64,000 nucleotides of DNA from JBBQCW01 sp038319025. GTDB taxonomy: Bacteria > Actinomycetota > Thermoleophilia > Solirubrobacterales > Solirubrobacteraceae. Position 1 is the first letter of the stretch; the number at the start of each line of letters is the position of its first letter. This document shows positions 27,135 through 35,653 of this stretch, one piece after another. The position numbers and the translations under genes were made by a program. The DNA is taken from the NCBI GenBank assembly GCA_038319025.1, contig JBBQCW010000012.1, forward strand, positions 1 through 64,000, read 5' to 3'. The notes beneath the pieces are model-generated. The model was given only the letters and a program-made list of their open reading frames with translations, had not been told where the DNA came from and searched no databases.

Positions 27135-29381
27135 ATGAGCAGCGACACCGTCACTACGGTGACCGTCGAGATCGCCGGCAAGGAGATCTCCTTCGAGACG
27201 GGCCGCATGGCCAAGCAGGCCTCCGGCGCCGTCGTCGTCCGCAGCGGCGACACCATGGTCCTCTGTACCGCGACCATGGGCAACAAGCGCGACGTCGACT
27301 TCCTCCCCCTCACGGTGGATGTCGAAGAGCGAATGTACGCCGCGGGCAAGATCCCCGGTTCCTTCTTCAAGCGTGAAGGTCGCGGTGGCGACAAGGCCAC
27401 GCTGACCGCACGCATGATCGACCGTCCGATGCGCCCGCTCTTCCCCAAGGGCTGGAGCTTTGAGACGCAGCTTGTCGCGATGCCGCTGTCCATCGACCAT
27501 GTGAATCCGTACGACATGCTGGCGATGAACGGTGCGAGCGCCGCGCTGATGATCTCCCCGGTCCCCGTGCCGGTGCCCGTGGGCGCCGTGCGGATCGGCA
27601 AGATCGACGGCAACTTCGTCATCAACCCGGACGAGCAGGATCTCTTCGACAACTGCGACCTTGACCTCGTCGTGGCCGGTACCGAAGAGGCCATCCTGAT
27701 GGTCGAGGCCGGCGCCAACGAGATCCCCGAAGCGGAGATCCTCGACGCGTTGGACATCGCGCACGACGCCATCAAGAAGCTGTGCGCCGCTCAGCACGAG
27801 CTGCGTGAGAAGGCCGGTAAGGCCAAGTACGACCACGTCGCGCCGGAGCTCGACGAGGCCCTGGTGGCCGAGGTCAAGGCCTCCCACCAGTCCGCGCTCG
27901 ACGCCGCCACCCAGGTGGAGGACAAGACCGAGCGTCAGGACGCCACGAGCGCCGTGAAGGACGCCGTCGTCGCGCAGTACGCGCCCGACGCCGACGACGC
28001 CGGCCGTGTGGCCGAGGTCAAGGCCGTGTTCGGCAAGCTCGAGAAGGCCACGATCCGCGAGCGCATCGCCGTCCACAAGAAGCGCCCGGACGGCCGTGCC
28101 GAGAAGGAGATCCGCAAGATCACCATCGAGGTTGGGGTCACCCCGCGCACGCACGGCTCCGCGCTGTTCACGCGTGGTCAGACGCAGGCTCTCTCCACGG
28201 TTGCCCTGGGCACCCTTAAGGAAGAGATGCGCCTGGACACGCTGGGACTGGAGACCAAGAAGTACTACTGGCACCACTACAACTTCCCGCCTTACTCGGT
28301 GGGTGAGGCCGGCTTCATGCGCGGCCCCAAGCGTCGCGACATCGGGCACGGTGCCCTCGCGGAGCGCGCCCTGGCGCCGATGGTTCCGTCGATCGAGGAC
28401 TTCCCGTACTCGGTCCGCGTGGTCTCCGACATCCTGGAGTCCAACGGCTCCTCGTCGATGGCCTCGGTGTGCGGTTCCTCGCTGTCGCTGATGCAGGCCG
28501 GTGTCCCCCTGAAGAAGCCGGTGGCGGGTATCGCCATGGGTCTCATCAAGGAGGGTGACGACTACACGGTCCTCACCGACATCGCCGGCGTCGAGGATCA
28601 CCTCGGCGACATGGACTTCAAGGTCGCCGGTACGAAGGACGGCATCACCGCCCTCCAGATGGACATCAAGATCACGGGCGTCACGTTTGACATCCTGCGC
28701 GATGCACTTGCTCAGGCCCAGGACGCACGCAACGACATCCTCGGCCAGATGGATGCGGTCATTTCCGCGCCCAGCGAGGAACTGTCGGAGTTCGCTCCGC
28801 GCATCCTGACGCTGCAGATCGACCCCTCGCAGATCGGCCTGCTGATCGGCAAGGGCGGCGAGACCATTCGCGGCCTGTCCGAGGAGTACGAGTCCCAGAT
28901 CGACGTAAACGACGAGGGCCAGGTCCTGGTCTACTCGGCCAGTGGCACGCTGGGCGAGGCGCTGGCGGACCGCATCCGGACGATGATGAAGGAGGTCGAG
29001 GTCGGGGACGCGTTCACCGGCAAGGTCGTGAAGACGACGACCTTCGGCGCTTTCGTCGAGCTGTCCAAGGGCACCGATGGCCTGCTGCACATCTCCAACG
29101 TGAAGCCCGGCGAGCGGGTCGATGCGGTGGAGGACGTGCTCAACAAGGGCGACGAGATCGAGGTGCGCGTGGTCGAGGTCGACCGCGAGCGCGGTCGGAT
29201 CGGCCTTCGTATGGCTGACGATCCGGATGTCGCCGGCAAGACGGCCGAAGAACTGGCGTCCGTCGGCTCCGGTGGCGGCGGTGGCGCTCCGCGCCGCGAG
29301 CGCTCCGGCGGCGATCGTCCGAGTGGTGGCCGCAACGGCGGCGGCGATCGTGGCTCGGGCCGTCCGCGGCACCGCAGCTAA
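27135..29381 (+). CDS. pnp: Polyribonucleotide nucleotidyltransferase (PNPase)
   Basis: PNPase degrades RNA 3' to 5' by phosphorolysis and forms part of the RNA decay machinery with RNase J and RNase Y, both encoded here. The 748-residue protein has two RNase PH domains. The first begins EIAGKEISFETGRMAKQA-like, and the second, with DIAGVEDHLGDMDFKVAGT, carries the catalytic Asp residues. A KH domain (LIGKGGETIRGLSEEY) and an S1 domain (VGDAFTGKVVKTTTFGAFVEL) follow. The C-terminus is a Gly/Arg-rich tail of about 35 residues (RRERSGGDRPSGG), which may bind RNA. Confidence 0.97.
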   Translation: MSSDTVTTVTVEIAGKEISFETGRMAKQASGAVVVRSGDTMVLCTATMGNKRDVDFLPLTVDVEERMYAAGKIPGSFFKREGRGGDKATLTARMIDRPMRPLFPKGWSFETQLVAMPLSIDHVNPYDMLAMNGASAALMISPVPVPVPVGAVRIGKIDGNFVINPDEQDLFDNCDLDLVVAGTEEAILMVEAGANEIPEAEILDALDIAHDAIKKLCAAQHELREKAGKAKYDHVAPELDEALVAEVKASHQSALDAATQVEDKTERQDATSAVKDAVVAQYAPDADDAGRVAEVKAVFGKLEKATIRERIAVHKKRPDGRAEKEIRKITIEVGVTPRTHGSALFTRGQTQALSTVALGTLKEEMRLDTLGLETKKYYWHHYNFPPYSVGEAGFMRGPKRRDIGHGALAERALAPMVPSIEDFPYSVRVVSDILESNGSSSMASVCGSSLSLMQAGVPLKKPVAGIAMGLIKEGDDYTVLTDIAGVEDHLGDMDFKVAGTKDGITALQMDIKITGVTFDILRDALAQAQDARNDILGQMDAVISAPSEELSEFAPRILTLQIDPSQIGLLIGKGGETIRGLSEEYESQIDVNDEGQVLVYSASGTLGEALADRIRTMMKEVEVGDAFTGKVVKTTTFGAFVELSKGTDGLLHISNVKPGERVDAVEDVLNKGDEIEVRVVEVDRERGRIGLRMADDPDVAGKTAEELASVGSGGGGGAPRRERSGGDRPSGGRNGGGDRGSGRPRHRS

Positions 29382-29394
29382 GGCAGCATCAGAC

Positions 29395-30687
29395 GTGGCC
29401 GAGACGCATCGGCTGACCGAGCTGGACTCGGGCGTGCGGGTCGTGACGGAGGCAATGCCCTCCGTCCGATCCGCCGCGCTCGGGTTCTGGATCGGCACAG
29501 GCAGCGCGGCGGAGGATGACGCCCACGCCGGGCTGTCACACCTCGTGGAGCACATGCTCTTCAGGGGCACCGATCGGTTCGCCTCGGTGGAGATCGACGA
29601 GATGTTCGACGGGATGGGTGCGGAGCTCAACGCCGGCACCGGCAAAGAGAACACCAACGTGTACTCCCGCATGCTGGACGGTCACCTGCCCCAAGCCTTC
29701 GACGTGATGGCCGACATCGTGTGGCGCCCGCGGATGGACGCTGAGCTGCTGGAGGTCGAGCGCGAGATCGTGCTGGAGGAGATCGCCATGTACGACGACG
29801 ATCCCCAGGACATGGTCTTTGACCTGCTCGGCAAGGCATCGTTCGGCGACCACCCGCTCGGACGGCCGGTCATCGGTCACGCGGCGGTCGTGGCCGGTAC
29901 GTCAGCAACGGACCTGGCCGCGTTTCACGGGGGACGCTACGTACCGTCGAACGTCGTCATCGCCGCCGCGGGTTCGGTCGATCACGACGCGATCGTCGCC
30001 CTGGCGCTGGCGGGGGAGGCGCGCGGCACCGCCCCGGACGCGCCGGCCCCGGTTTTGTCTGCACCCGAGCAGCAGTTCTCCCGCGTGCAGTTCGTGACGA
30101 AAGAGACCGAGCAGTACCACGTGACGCTGGGCTGGCCGGGCATCACTCGCTTTGACGAGCGGCGCTTCGCACTCAGAGTCCTGGACAACATCTTGGGCGG
30201 CACCTCATCCTCGCGGTTGTTCCAGGAGGTGCGTGAGCGTCGAGGCCTCGCCTATTCAGTGTCGTCGTTCACCTCGCAGTACGCCAAGGCCGGCCAGGTG
30301 GGGCTGTACCTCGGAACGCGGCCGGAGAATCTTGACGAGGCGATGTCGGTGGTCGCGCGGGAGATGGACCGCTTCCGCGAGCAGTCCGCCACCCCCGCGG
30401 AACTAGCGCGCTCGCAGGAGAATCTCAAGGGCCGCATCGTCCTGGGCCTGGAGTCGACGACGGCGCGCATGAGCCGGCTCGGTTCAGCGGTGCTGGGGGA
30501 GATGCCGATCCTGTCGGTGGACGAGATCATCGAACTCATCGATGCTGTGACCTTGGACGACGTTCAGGCCCTTGCCGTCGAGCTGTTTGCGCCCGAGCGG
30601 CTGGCTACAGCAGGCGTTGGTGCTGATGAGGCAGCGTTCCGCGCTGCGGTGGAGCCCATGAGCAGCAGATCAGCGCAGGTGGCGTGA
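29395..30687 (+). CDS. M16 family zinc peptidase (processing-peptidase-like)
   Basis: This is an insulinase/pitrilysin-type metallopeptidase of 430 residues. The inverted zinc motif HLVEH places His49, Glu52 and His53, and the downstream ligand is in EREIVLEEIAMYDDDP. The C-terminal half retains the RERRGLAYSVSS substrate-binding segment. A GTG at 29395 lies 13 nt after pnp, with AAGG in the pnp stop region as ribosome-binding site. The pnp-M16 peptidase-dapB order is widespread in actinobacteria. The substrate is unknown. Confidence 0.88.
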   Translation: MAETHRLTELDSGVRVVTEAMPSVRSAALGFWIGTGSAAEDDAHAGLSHLVEHMLFRGTDRFASVEIDEMFDGMGAELNAGTGKENTNVYSRMLDGHLPQAFDVMADIVWRPRMDAELLEVEREIVLEEIAMYDDDPQDMVFDLLGKASFGDHPLGRPVIGHAAVVAGTSATDLAAFHGGRYVPSNVVIAAAGSVDHDAIVALALAGEARGTAPDAPAPVLSAPEQQFSRVQFVTKETEQYHVTLGWPGITRFDERRFALRVLDNILGGTSSSRLFQEVRERRGLAYSVSSFTSQYAKAGQVGLYLGTRPENLDEAMSVVAREMDRFREQSATPAELARSQENLKGRIVLGLESTTARMSRLGSAVLGEMPILSVDEIIELIDAVTLDDVQALAVELFAPERLATAGVGADEAAFRAAVEPMSSRSAQVA

Positions 30688-30688
30688 G

Positions 30689-31369
30689 ATGAGCATTGAT
30701 GTCGTGGTGGCCGGGGCCGACGGGCGCATGGGGCGCGCTGTCGTGGCGGCCGTCGAGGGCGCCGGCGACGACGTTCTGCTCGCCGGCCGGGCCGATCCTG
30801 CGCTGGGCACCTCCCTCGCGGATCTTCTCCCCCGTGCAGACGTCGTGGTCGACTTCACGAGGCCTGACACCGCGCTGGAGAACGCGCTGGCCTGCGTGGC
30901 CGCCGGGGTCCACTGTGTGGTGGGAACGACAGGGTTCGACCTGGGGCCGTTGCAGGCTGCGTTGGAGCCCGAAGGTCCGGCCAACGTCTTCATCGCCCCG
31001 AACTTCGCGATCGGCGCCGTTCTCATGATGCGCTTCGCCGCCGAGGCTGCCCGCCACATGCCCCAAGCGGAGATCATCGAACTGCATCACGACCGCAAGC
31101 TGGATGCGCCCAGCGGGACGGCCGCACGGACCGCGGCGCTGATGGGCGAGGCGACCGACGGTCGCGCGGTGCCCATCCATTCAGTTCGTCTGCCGGGCCT
31201 CGTCGCCCACCAAGAGGTGATCCTCGGTGGCGTGGGAGAGACGCTCACCATCCGCCATGATTCGTTGGATCGCTCCTCGTTCATGCCTGGGGTGCTGCTC
31301 GCCGTCCGGCGTGTCGGTGCGCTGCCCGATCGGCTGACGATCGGGCTCGAGCACCTCCTGTTCCCGTGA
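30689..31369 (+). CDS. dapB: 4-hydroxy-tetrahydrodipicolinate reductase
   Basis: DapB reduces the DapA product to tetrahydrodipicolinate using NAD(P)H, on the route to diaminopimelate and lysine. The 226-residue protein has the Rossmann motif VVVAGADGRMGRA, a CVVGTTGF segment, APNFAIGAVLMMRF and the signature ELHHDRKLDAPSGTA, which carries the catalytic His/Lys. The length is a little short, as in other actinobacterial DapB. It begins one base after the M16 stop and overlaps the acetyltransferase gene by GTGA. dapA lies 4 kb further on. Confidence 0.95.
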   Translation: MSIDVVVAGADGRMGRAVVAAVEGAGDDVLLAGRADPALGTSLADLLPRADVVVDFTRPDTALENALACVAAGVHCVVGTTGFDLGPLQAALEPEGPANVFIAPNFAIGAVLMMRFAAEAARHMPQAEIIELHHDRKLDAPSGTAARTAALMGEATDGRAVPIHSVRLPGLVAHQEVILGGVGETLTIRHDSLDRSSFMPGVLLAVRRVGALPDRLTIGLEHLLFP

Positions 31370-31863
31370 GGATCCGCCCGGCCGGGCCGCAGGACGCGCA
31401 GGAGATCCTCGCGGTGCACGTTCGCTCGCGGCGCCTGGCCTACGAAGACTTCCTGCCCTATGAGGAGCTGTTCGGCGACGAGGATGAACGGCGCGCCGAA
31501 TGGGCGGCTGCCCTGGCGCCCGGAAGCCTCGTGGACGTCCTGGTGGCGGAGCGCGACGACGGCGCGATCTGCGCGGTCGCCTCGGTCGGCGCGGCCCGTG
31601 ACGAGGATCGGACCGGCGACGGTGAGCTGTACACGTTGTACGTCGACACACCGGCTCAGGGTGCCGGCGTGGGCACGCTCCTGCACGTCAAGGCGCTGGA
31701 AGCGCTGGCTGCGGGTGATTATGCCCGCGCGATCGTGTGGTGTTACGCACAGAACCTCCACGCCCAGCGGTTCTACGAGGCACGTGGTTGGTGGGCTGAT
31801 CCCGCCCCGGCCGACCACCCGTACGGATGCGATACGCGGCTGCGGATCGTGTTGGAGCCATGA
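31366..31863 (+). CDS. GNAT-family N-acetyltransferase
   Basis: The 165-residue protein shows the GNAT fold: an N-terminal IRPAGPQDAQEILAVH strand-helix, a central strand ELYTLYVDTPAQGAGVGTLLH containing the acetyl-CoA loop (QGAGVG), and the WCYAQNLHAQRFYEARGW C-terminal motif seen in Gcn5-like enzymes. The acceptor substrate cannot be inferred. It starts with GTG overlapping dapB and ends overlapping the next gene by ATGA, so it is translated with both. Confidence 0.82.
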   Translation: MRIRPAGPQDAQEILAVHVRSRRLAYEDFLPYEELFGDEDERRAEWAAALAPGSLVDVLVAERDDGAICAVASVGAARDEDRTGDGELYTLYVDTPAQGAGVGTLLHVKALEALAAGDYARAIVWCYAQNLHAQRFYEARGWWADPAPADHPYGCDTRLRIVLEP

Positions 31864-32216
31864 GCATCCTCGTCGCCGTCACCGACCACGCCGCCGAACG
31901 GTTCCGTCAGCGCGTCGGGTCGCGCACCGGGGCGCTGGACGTCAAGCCGGAGATCGTCAGCCGCGTGGCGACGGCGTGGGCCGCCGGCCGGGTGAGCGAG
32001 GAGGCGCCGCCCGGCGCCACCGGCGCGCGCGGGTCGCTGTTCGTCGACGACCTCGTGGACCGAGGCGTGGTGTTCGTTTGCCGGCCCGGTGAGAGCTCGG
32101 GCGAGGTCATCGTGATCACGCTTTGGGAGCGCGCCGGTGCCGTCGGTGGCGCCCGTGTGCCGCAGCGGTACACCAACGCTCTGAAGGCCGACGACGAACG
32201 CCGTCGGGAGCCGTAG
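31860..32216 (+). CDS. Small uncharacterised protein (DUF4258-like)
   Basis: A 118-residue protein starting at ATG 31860, which overlaps the acetyltransferase stop (ATGA). The pattern TDHAAERFRQRVG at the N-terminus and GVVFVCRPG..GEVIVITLWER later is reminiscent of the DUF4258 family, whose members have DHA-x-x-R-x-x-x-R and a final hydrophobic beta strand. I would not assign a function. There is no signal peptide or metal motif. It ends the dapB-GNAT-unknown run. Confidence 0.55.
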   Translation: MSILVAVTDHAAERFRQRVGSRTGALDVKPEIVSRVATAWAAGRVSEEAPPGATGARGSLFVDDLVDRGVVFVCRPGESSGEVIVITLWERAGAVGGARVPQRYTNALKADDERRREP

Positions 32217-32236
32217 TCATCGTCCGTTGAACACTG

Positions 32237-32251
32237 TACGGTGTCGCCATG
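32237..32251 (+). promoter_or_regulatory. -10 box TACGGT with leaderless ATG of the secreted protein gene
   Basis: TACGGT (32237-32242) ends 6 nt before ATG 32249. No ribosome-binding site is present. Confidence 0.55.
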
Positions 32252-32626
32252 CGCACTCTCCTCGCCGTGACCGTCGCCACCGCCCTGCTGGCCACCGCCG
32301 GCGTCAATATCGCGTCGGCCGTTCCGCCGTCCAACGCGACCGTGGACTGCGGGTCCAAGAGCGAGGGTTACAAGTCGTGGGTCTCCATCACGTCCAAGAA
32401 CCTCTCCTGTGAGCACGCCAAGCATCTCGCCGTGCACTGGTCCAAGAGCTGCGCGAGCCCGAAGCCCGGCAAGACGGAGACGTGCCACCCCTCGCAGGTG
32501 TACAACAACCAGCACATCACGTTCGCATGCTCCAGCCTGGGCAAGAGCGGGCCGAACCATTACGTCGTGACGTGCGCGGCTCCGTATCACCACGTCACTT
32601 TCGTGTACTACCCGTACGGCTTCTGA
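32249..32626 (+). CDS. Small secreted cysteine-rich protein of unknown function
   Basis: The 125-residue protein begins with a Sec signal peptide (RTLLAVTVATALLATAG, likely cleaved after residue 24 at NIASA-VPP). The mature region has six cysteines, His-rich segments and a C-terminal HHVTFVYYPYGF. The even cysteine number suggests three disulfides. No family is recognised. It has its own leaderless promoter and sits between the dapB run and panD. Confidence 0.65.
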   Translation: MRTLLAVTVATALLATAGVNIASAVPPSNATVDCGSKSEGYKSWVSITSKNLSCEHAKHLAVHWSKSCASPKPGKTETCHPSQVYNNQHITFACSSLGKSGPNHYVVTCAAPYHHVTFVYYPYGF

Positions 32627-32638
32627 GCCGGCCGCTGC

Positions 32639-32654
32639 TACCTTCGGTCCCATG
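32639..32654 (+). promoter_or_regulatory. -10 box TACCTT with leaderless ATG of panD
   Basis: TACCTT (32639-32644) ends 7 nt before ATG 32652. Confidence 0.6.
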
Positions 32655-33038
32655 ACGCGAACGTTGCTGCGGGCCAAGATCCACCGGGCCACCGTCACCG
32701 ACAGTGACCTGAGCTACGTCGGTTCGCTGACCATCGACCCTGACCTCCTGGATGCGGCCGGCATCGTGGAGCACGAACTGGTGCAGGTCGTCGACATCAA
32801 CAACGGCGCCCGGTTCGAGACGTACGCCATCGTGGGGGTGCGCGGCAGCGGCGCGATGTGCGTGAACGGCGCCGCCGCCCGACTGGTCCACACCGGCGAC
32901 CTGATCATCGTGCTCACGTACGGCCAGTTCACGGAGACAGAGGTCGCTGCCCATCGGCCGCGCATCGTCTTCGTGGACGAGGCCAACCGTGTGACGGGTA
33001 CCGCCGATCACGCGGCGGCCACCCACTCCGTCGCCTGA
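32652..33038 (+). CDS. panD: Aspartate 1-decarboxylase
   Basis: PanD makes beta-alanine for pantothenate synthesis. It is a pyruvoyl enzyme that cleaves itself between Gly24 and Ser25, here in YVGSLTID. The rest (VVDINNGARFETYAIVG, SGAMCVNGAAARLV, GDLIIVLTYGQF) is characteristic, and the 128-residue length is normal. No panB or panC is present in the window. It is convergent with recD2, with 12 bp between stop codons. Confidence 0.96.
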   Translation: MTRTLLRAKIHRATVTDSDLSYVGSLTIDPDLLDAAGIVEHELVQVVDINNGARFETYAIVGVRGSGAMCVNGAAARLVHTGDLIIVLTYGQFTETEVAAHRPRIVFVDEANRVTGTADHAAATHSVA

Positions 33039-33050
33039 CGGTCTCGCGGC

Positions 33051-35192
33051 TCAGCCGCCGATGAGTTCCGCCAGGCGTGTGTGCCGGCGGTGGGATTCGC
33101 GTTTGCCGAGGGCGATCCCGATCGCCTCAGGTCGCCCGGCGAGCACGCAGAGCCGCTCAGCGCGAGTGATCGCGGTGTACAGCAGATTGCGCGTCAGCAT
33201 GATCGCGTGGCCGGGGAAGAGGGGCATCACGACCGCTGGGACCTGTGAGCCCTGGGCCTTGTGCACGGACATGGCGTAGGCCAGCCGGAGCGTGTCGGCG
33301 GCGGCCACCGGTAGTCGGAGGCGGCGCTCGTCGTCGGTGCCCAGCAAGATGATCTCCCGCTCGGCGTCGTGGTGAAGCACCACGCCGCGCTCGCCGTTCA
33401 TCAACTCGTGCTCGTAGTCATTGCGGGTCTGGACCACCCGATCGCCCACCCGCAGTGTGGTGCCCGGCACCGCAGCGCCATCGGGGTTGAGGGCGGCCCG
33501 AAGTTCGGTGTTGAGGACCTCGATCCCCAGCGGGCCCTTGTGCATCGGCGCCAATACCTGGATATCGGCCACCGGATCCAGGTCGTAGTGCGCAGGCAGC
33601 CGGTCGGTCACGAGGCTGACGATCTCCTCCACGATCAGCCGCGTCTCGTCGCGCCCGACGATGAAGAAGTCGCGCAGGTCGTCCGGCTCGGGCACGGTGG
33701 GCGGATGGCGGCCCTCGTTGACGGCGTGGGCCGCCCTGACGATCATCGAACGCGCGGCCTGCCGGAAGATCTCGTGGAGCCGCACCGCGGGCACCGCCTC
33801 AGAGGCCAGCAGGTCCTCGAGGACGCGGCCCGGACCGACCGGAGCAAGTTGATCCACGTCTCCCACCAGGAGCACATGAGTCTTGGGACCGACCGCACTG
33901 ATGAGTGCGTCGGCCAGATGTACGTCGAGCATGCTTGCTTCGTCCACGATGAGCACATCGGCCCCCGGGATCGGGTCCTCTGGGCCGCGCACGAACCCCT
34001 CACCTGGCAACCACTCAAGCAGGCGATGGATAGTGGTCGCTTCGGCGCCGGTGGTCTCCGAAAGACGGCGCGCCGCCTTGCCGGTGGGTGCGCAGAGACG
34101 TACCCGGCGGCCCTGGGCGCGAAGCAGGTCAACCAGCGTGCGCATCGTCGCGGTCTTGCCGGTTCCCGGGCCACCGGTGAGGATCGCCAGCCGGTGCTCG
34201 ACCACCTGCATCACCCCGGCCCACTGGTCGTCGCTGGGGACGAACTCACCCTCCTCGTCACGCGTCGGTGCCTTCTTGAGATCCAGCGCGGGGGCACCCT
34301 CGATCAGCGCGCGCACGTTGCGCGCCAGGCGGCGCTCGACCGCGTCCATGCGTGCGTCGGCCACCCGCGCTTCGTCATCGATGATGAGTTCACCGCGGGC
34401 GGCCAGGTCGTCGATGCGATCGTCGGCGTCAGCACCCAGCAACCGCCGCGCCGCCTGCTCCAGATCGGCGCGGGGGAGCAGACAGTGCCCGTCGCGCTCG
34501 GCCTCGCTCAGCACGTGGCGCACACCGGCATCCAGACGACCGTCGGAATCCGGGGGAGTTCCCAGCGCCTGGGCCAATGCATCGGCGGTGGCGAAGCCCA
34601 CACCGTCCAGGGTGGTCAGCGCGTACGGATCCGCCTGCAGGCGCTCGATGGCGCCCGTCCCGAACGCGCGCTGGACGCGCCCGGCCACCGCCGCGGGGAC
34701 CCCGTGCTCGTCCAGGAACAGCCGCAGCGCCCGTTGTGCGCGCTGATCGGTCCACGAGCGCACCGCCGGATCGATCCGCGAAGGACCGATCCCGGGCACG
34801 GCCCGCAGCGCGCGGGCGGGATCGGCATCGATGATGGTGAGCACTTGCGGTCCGTGTCGCTCCAGGAGGAATGACGCTCCCTGGAGGCCGACGTGCTTGA
34901 CCGCCCGCAAGGCGCCGAGCAGCGCAGCTTCACTGATCGCCTCGCGCACACGGACGCGACTCACCTGGATCCGCTCGCCGTGCCGGGCGTGGACCGTCTC
35001 CCGGCCCCAGATCTCGGCGCCATCGCCCTCGTTAAGGTGGGCCAGCGGGCCGACGAGCACGACCTCTCGGTGATCGTCGTCGAGCGCGTCGACGACCGCG
35101 AAGTCTCCGTCCGGCGCACGCCAGCGGACGCCGATCACCTCGACGGTGAGAGCCACGGTGCCGGGAGCGCTAGTCTCGGGGTCGAAGGACAC
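33051..35192 (-). CDS. recD2: RecD2-type ATP-dependent DNA helicase
   Basis: RecD2 is a 5'-3' superfamily 1B helicase found in organisms without, or in addition to, RecBCD. The 713-residue protein has an N-terminal OB-like region and helix-hairpin-helix (VPGIGPSRID, near residue 135), then the helicase core. Walker A GGPGTGKT lies near residue 340, motif II is VDEASMLD, and motif VI is YTAITRAERL near the end, followed by a basic tail. The start is GTG at 35192, 6 nt after TAGCGT on the minus strand. Confidence 0.93.
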   Translation of the reverse strand: MSFDPETSAPGTVALTVEVIGVRWRAPDGDFAVVDALDDDHREVVLVGPLAHLNEGDGAEIWGRETVHARHGERIQVSRVRVREAISEAALLGALRAVKHVGLQGASFLLERHGPQVLTIIDADPARALRAVPGIGPSRIDPAVRSWTDQRAQRALRLFLDEHGVPAAVAGRVQRAFGTGAIERLQADPYALTTLDGVGFATADALAQALGTPPDSDGRLDAGVRHVLSEAERDGHCLLPRADLEQAARRLLGADADDRIDDLAARGELIIDDEARVADARMDAVERRLARNVRALIEGAPALDLKKAPTRDEEGEFVPSDDQWAGVMQVVEHRLAILTGGPGTGKTATMRTLVDLLRAQGRRVRLCAPTGKAARRLSETTGAEATTIHRLLEWLPGEGFVRGPEDPIPGADVLIVDEASMLDVHLADALISAVGPKTHVLLVGDVDQLAPVGPGRVLEDLLASEAVPAVRLHEIFRQAARSMIVRAAHAVNEGRHPPTVPEPDDLRDFFIVGRDETRLIVEEIVSLVTDRLPAHYDLDPVADIQVLAPMHKGPLGIEVLNTELRAALNPDGAAVPGTTLRVGDRVVQTRNDYEHELMNGERGVVLHHDAEREIILLGTDDERRLRLPVAAADTLRLAYAMSVHKAQGSQVPAVVMPLFPGHAIMLTRNLLYTAITRAERLCVLAGRPEAIGIALGKRESHRRHTRLAELIGG

Positions 35193-35220
35193 ACCGCGAC
35201 GCTACCGGGGGCAGACGATG
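35192..35220. promoter_or_regulatory. Overlapping divergent leaderless promoters of recD2 and the 35218 gene
   Basis: Only 25 bp separate the recD2 GTG (minus) and the next ATG (plus). Minus TAGCGT reads 35204 to 35199, ending 6 nt before recD2. Plus TACCGG (35203-35208) ends 9 nt before the ATG at 35218. The two hexamers overlap, so both promoters probably compete for polymerase. Confidence 0.5.
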
Positions 35221-35604
35221 GGCTTCATGGACAAGGCAAAGAAGCTGGCCGAGCAGGCCGCCGTACAGGGCAAGACGCTGGCCGATCAGGCACAGACCAA
35301 GATCGATCAGGTTCAGAACGACTTCAACGAGAAGCAGACGGCCAACCAGCAGCAGGGCGGCACCGTCACGGAGTTCGACAAGCACGGCCGGCCTGTCGGC
35401 GAGTCCGAATCCGCTCCGGTCGCCCCGTCGACCGCACCGACGCCCTCCGAGGCGGAGTTCGCCTCCGACGGAGGCGACCCGCTTGCCGCGACTCCGGAGC
35501 CCGCAGCTTCTGCGCCGCCGCCGGCGCCCGCGCCGCCCGCTGCCCCGCCGACCCCGCCTGCGGCCGGCGGCGGCATGACGTCGGGCGATCCGCTCGCCGG
35601 CTGA
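35218..35604 (+). CDS. Uncharacterised amphipathic-helix / Pro-Ala-rich protein
   Basis: The 128-residue product begins with a strongly amphipathic, Lys/Gln/Ala-rich helix (MDKAKKLAEQAAVQGKTLA and TKIDQVQNDFNEKQ), then a TVTEFDKHGRPVGE stretch, and a low-complexity Pro/Ala-rich C-terminal half ending GGGMTSGDPLAG. It has no signal peptide or catalytic motif. It might bind membranes or nucleoid components, but I do not recognise a family. Confidence 0.6.
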   Translation: MGFMDKAKKLAEQAAVQGKTLADQAQTKIDQVQNDFNEKQTANQQQGGTVTEFDKHGRPVGESESAPVAPSTAPTPSEAEFASDGGDPLAATPEPAASAPPPAPAPPAAPPTPPAAGGGMTSGDPLAG

Positions 35605-35637
35605 CCTGCCGCCCGGTCCCCGTATACGCCTGACTGA

Positions 35638-35653
35638 GATACTCGACAGCATG
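35638..35653 (+). promoter_or_regulatory. -10 box GATACT with leaderless ATG of dapA
   Basis: GATACT (35638-35643) ends 7 nt before ATG 35651. Confidence 0.6.

Noticed and set aside
27060..29672. An 870-codon open frame on the minus strand opposite pnp
   Set aside because: It lies entirely across pnp and its flanks, its protein is Arg/His/Leu-rich with no family pattern, and long antisense frames are common in very GC-rich DNA.
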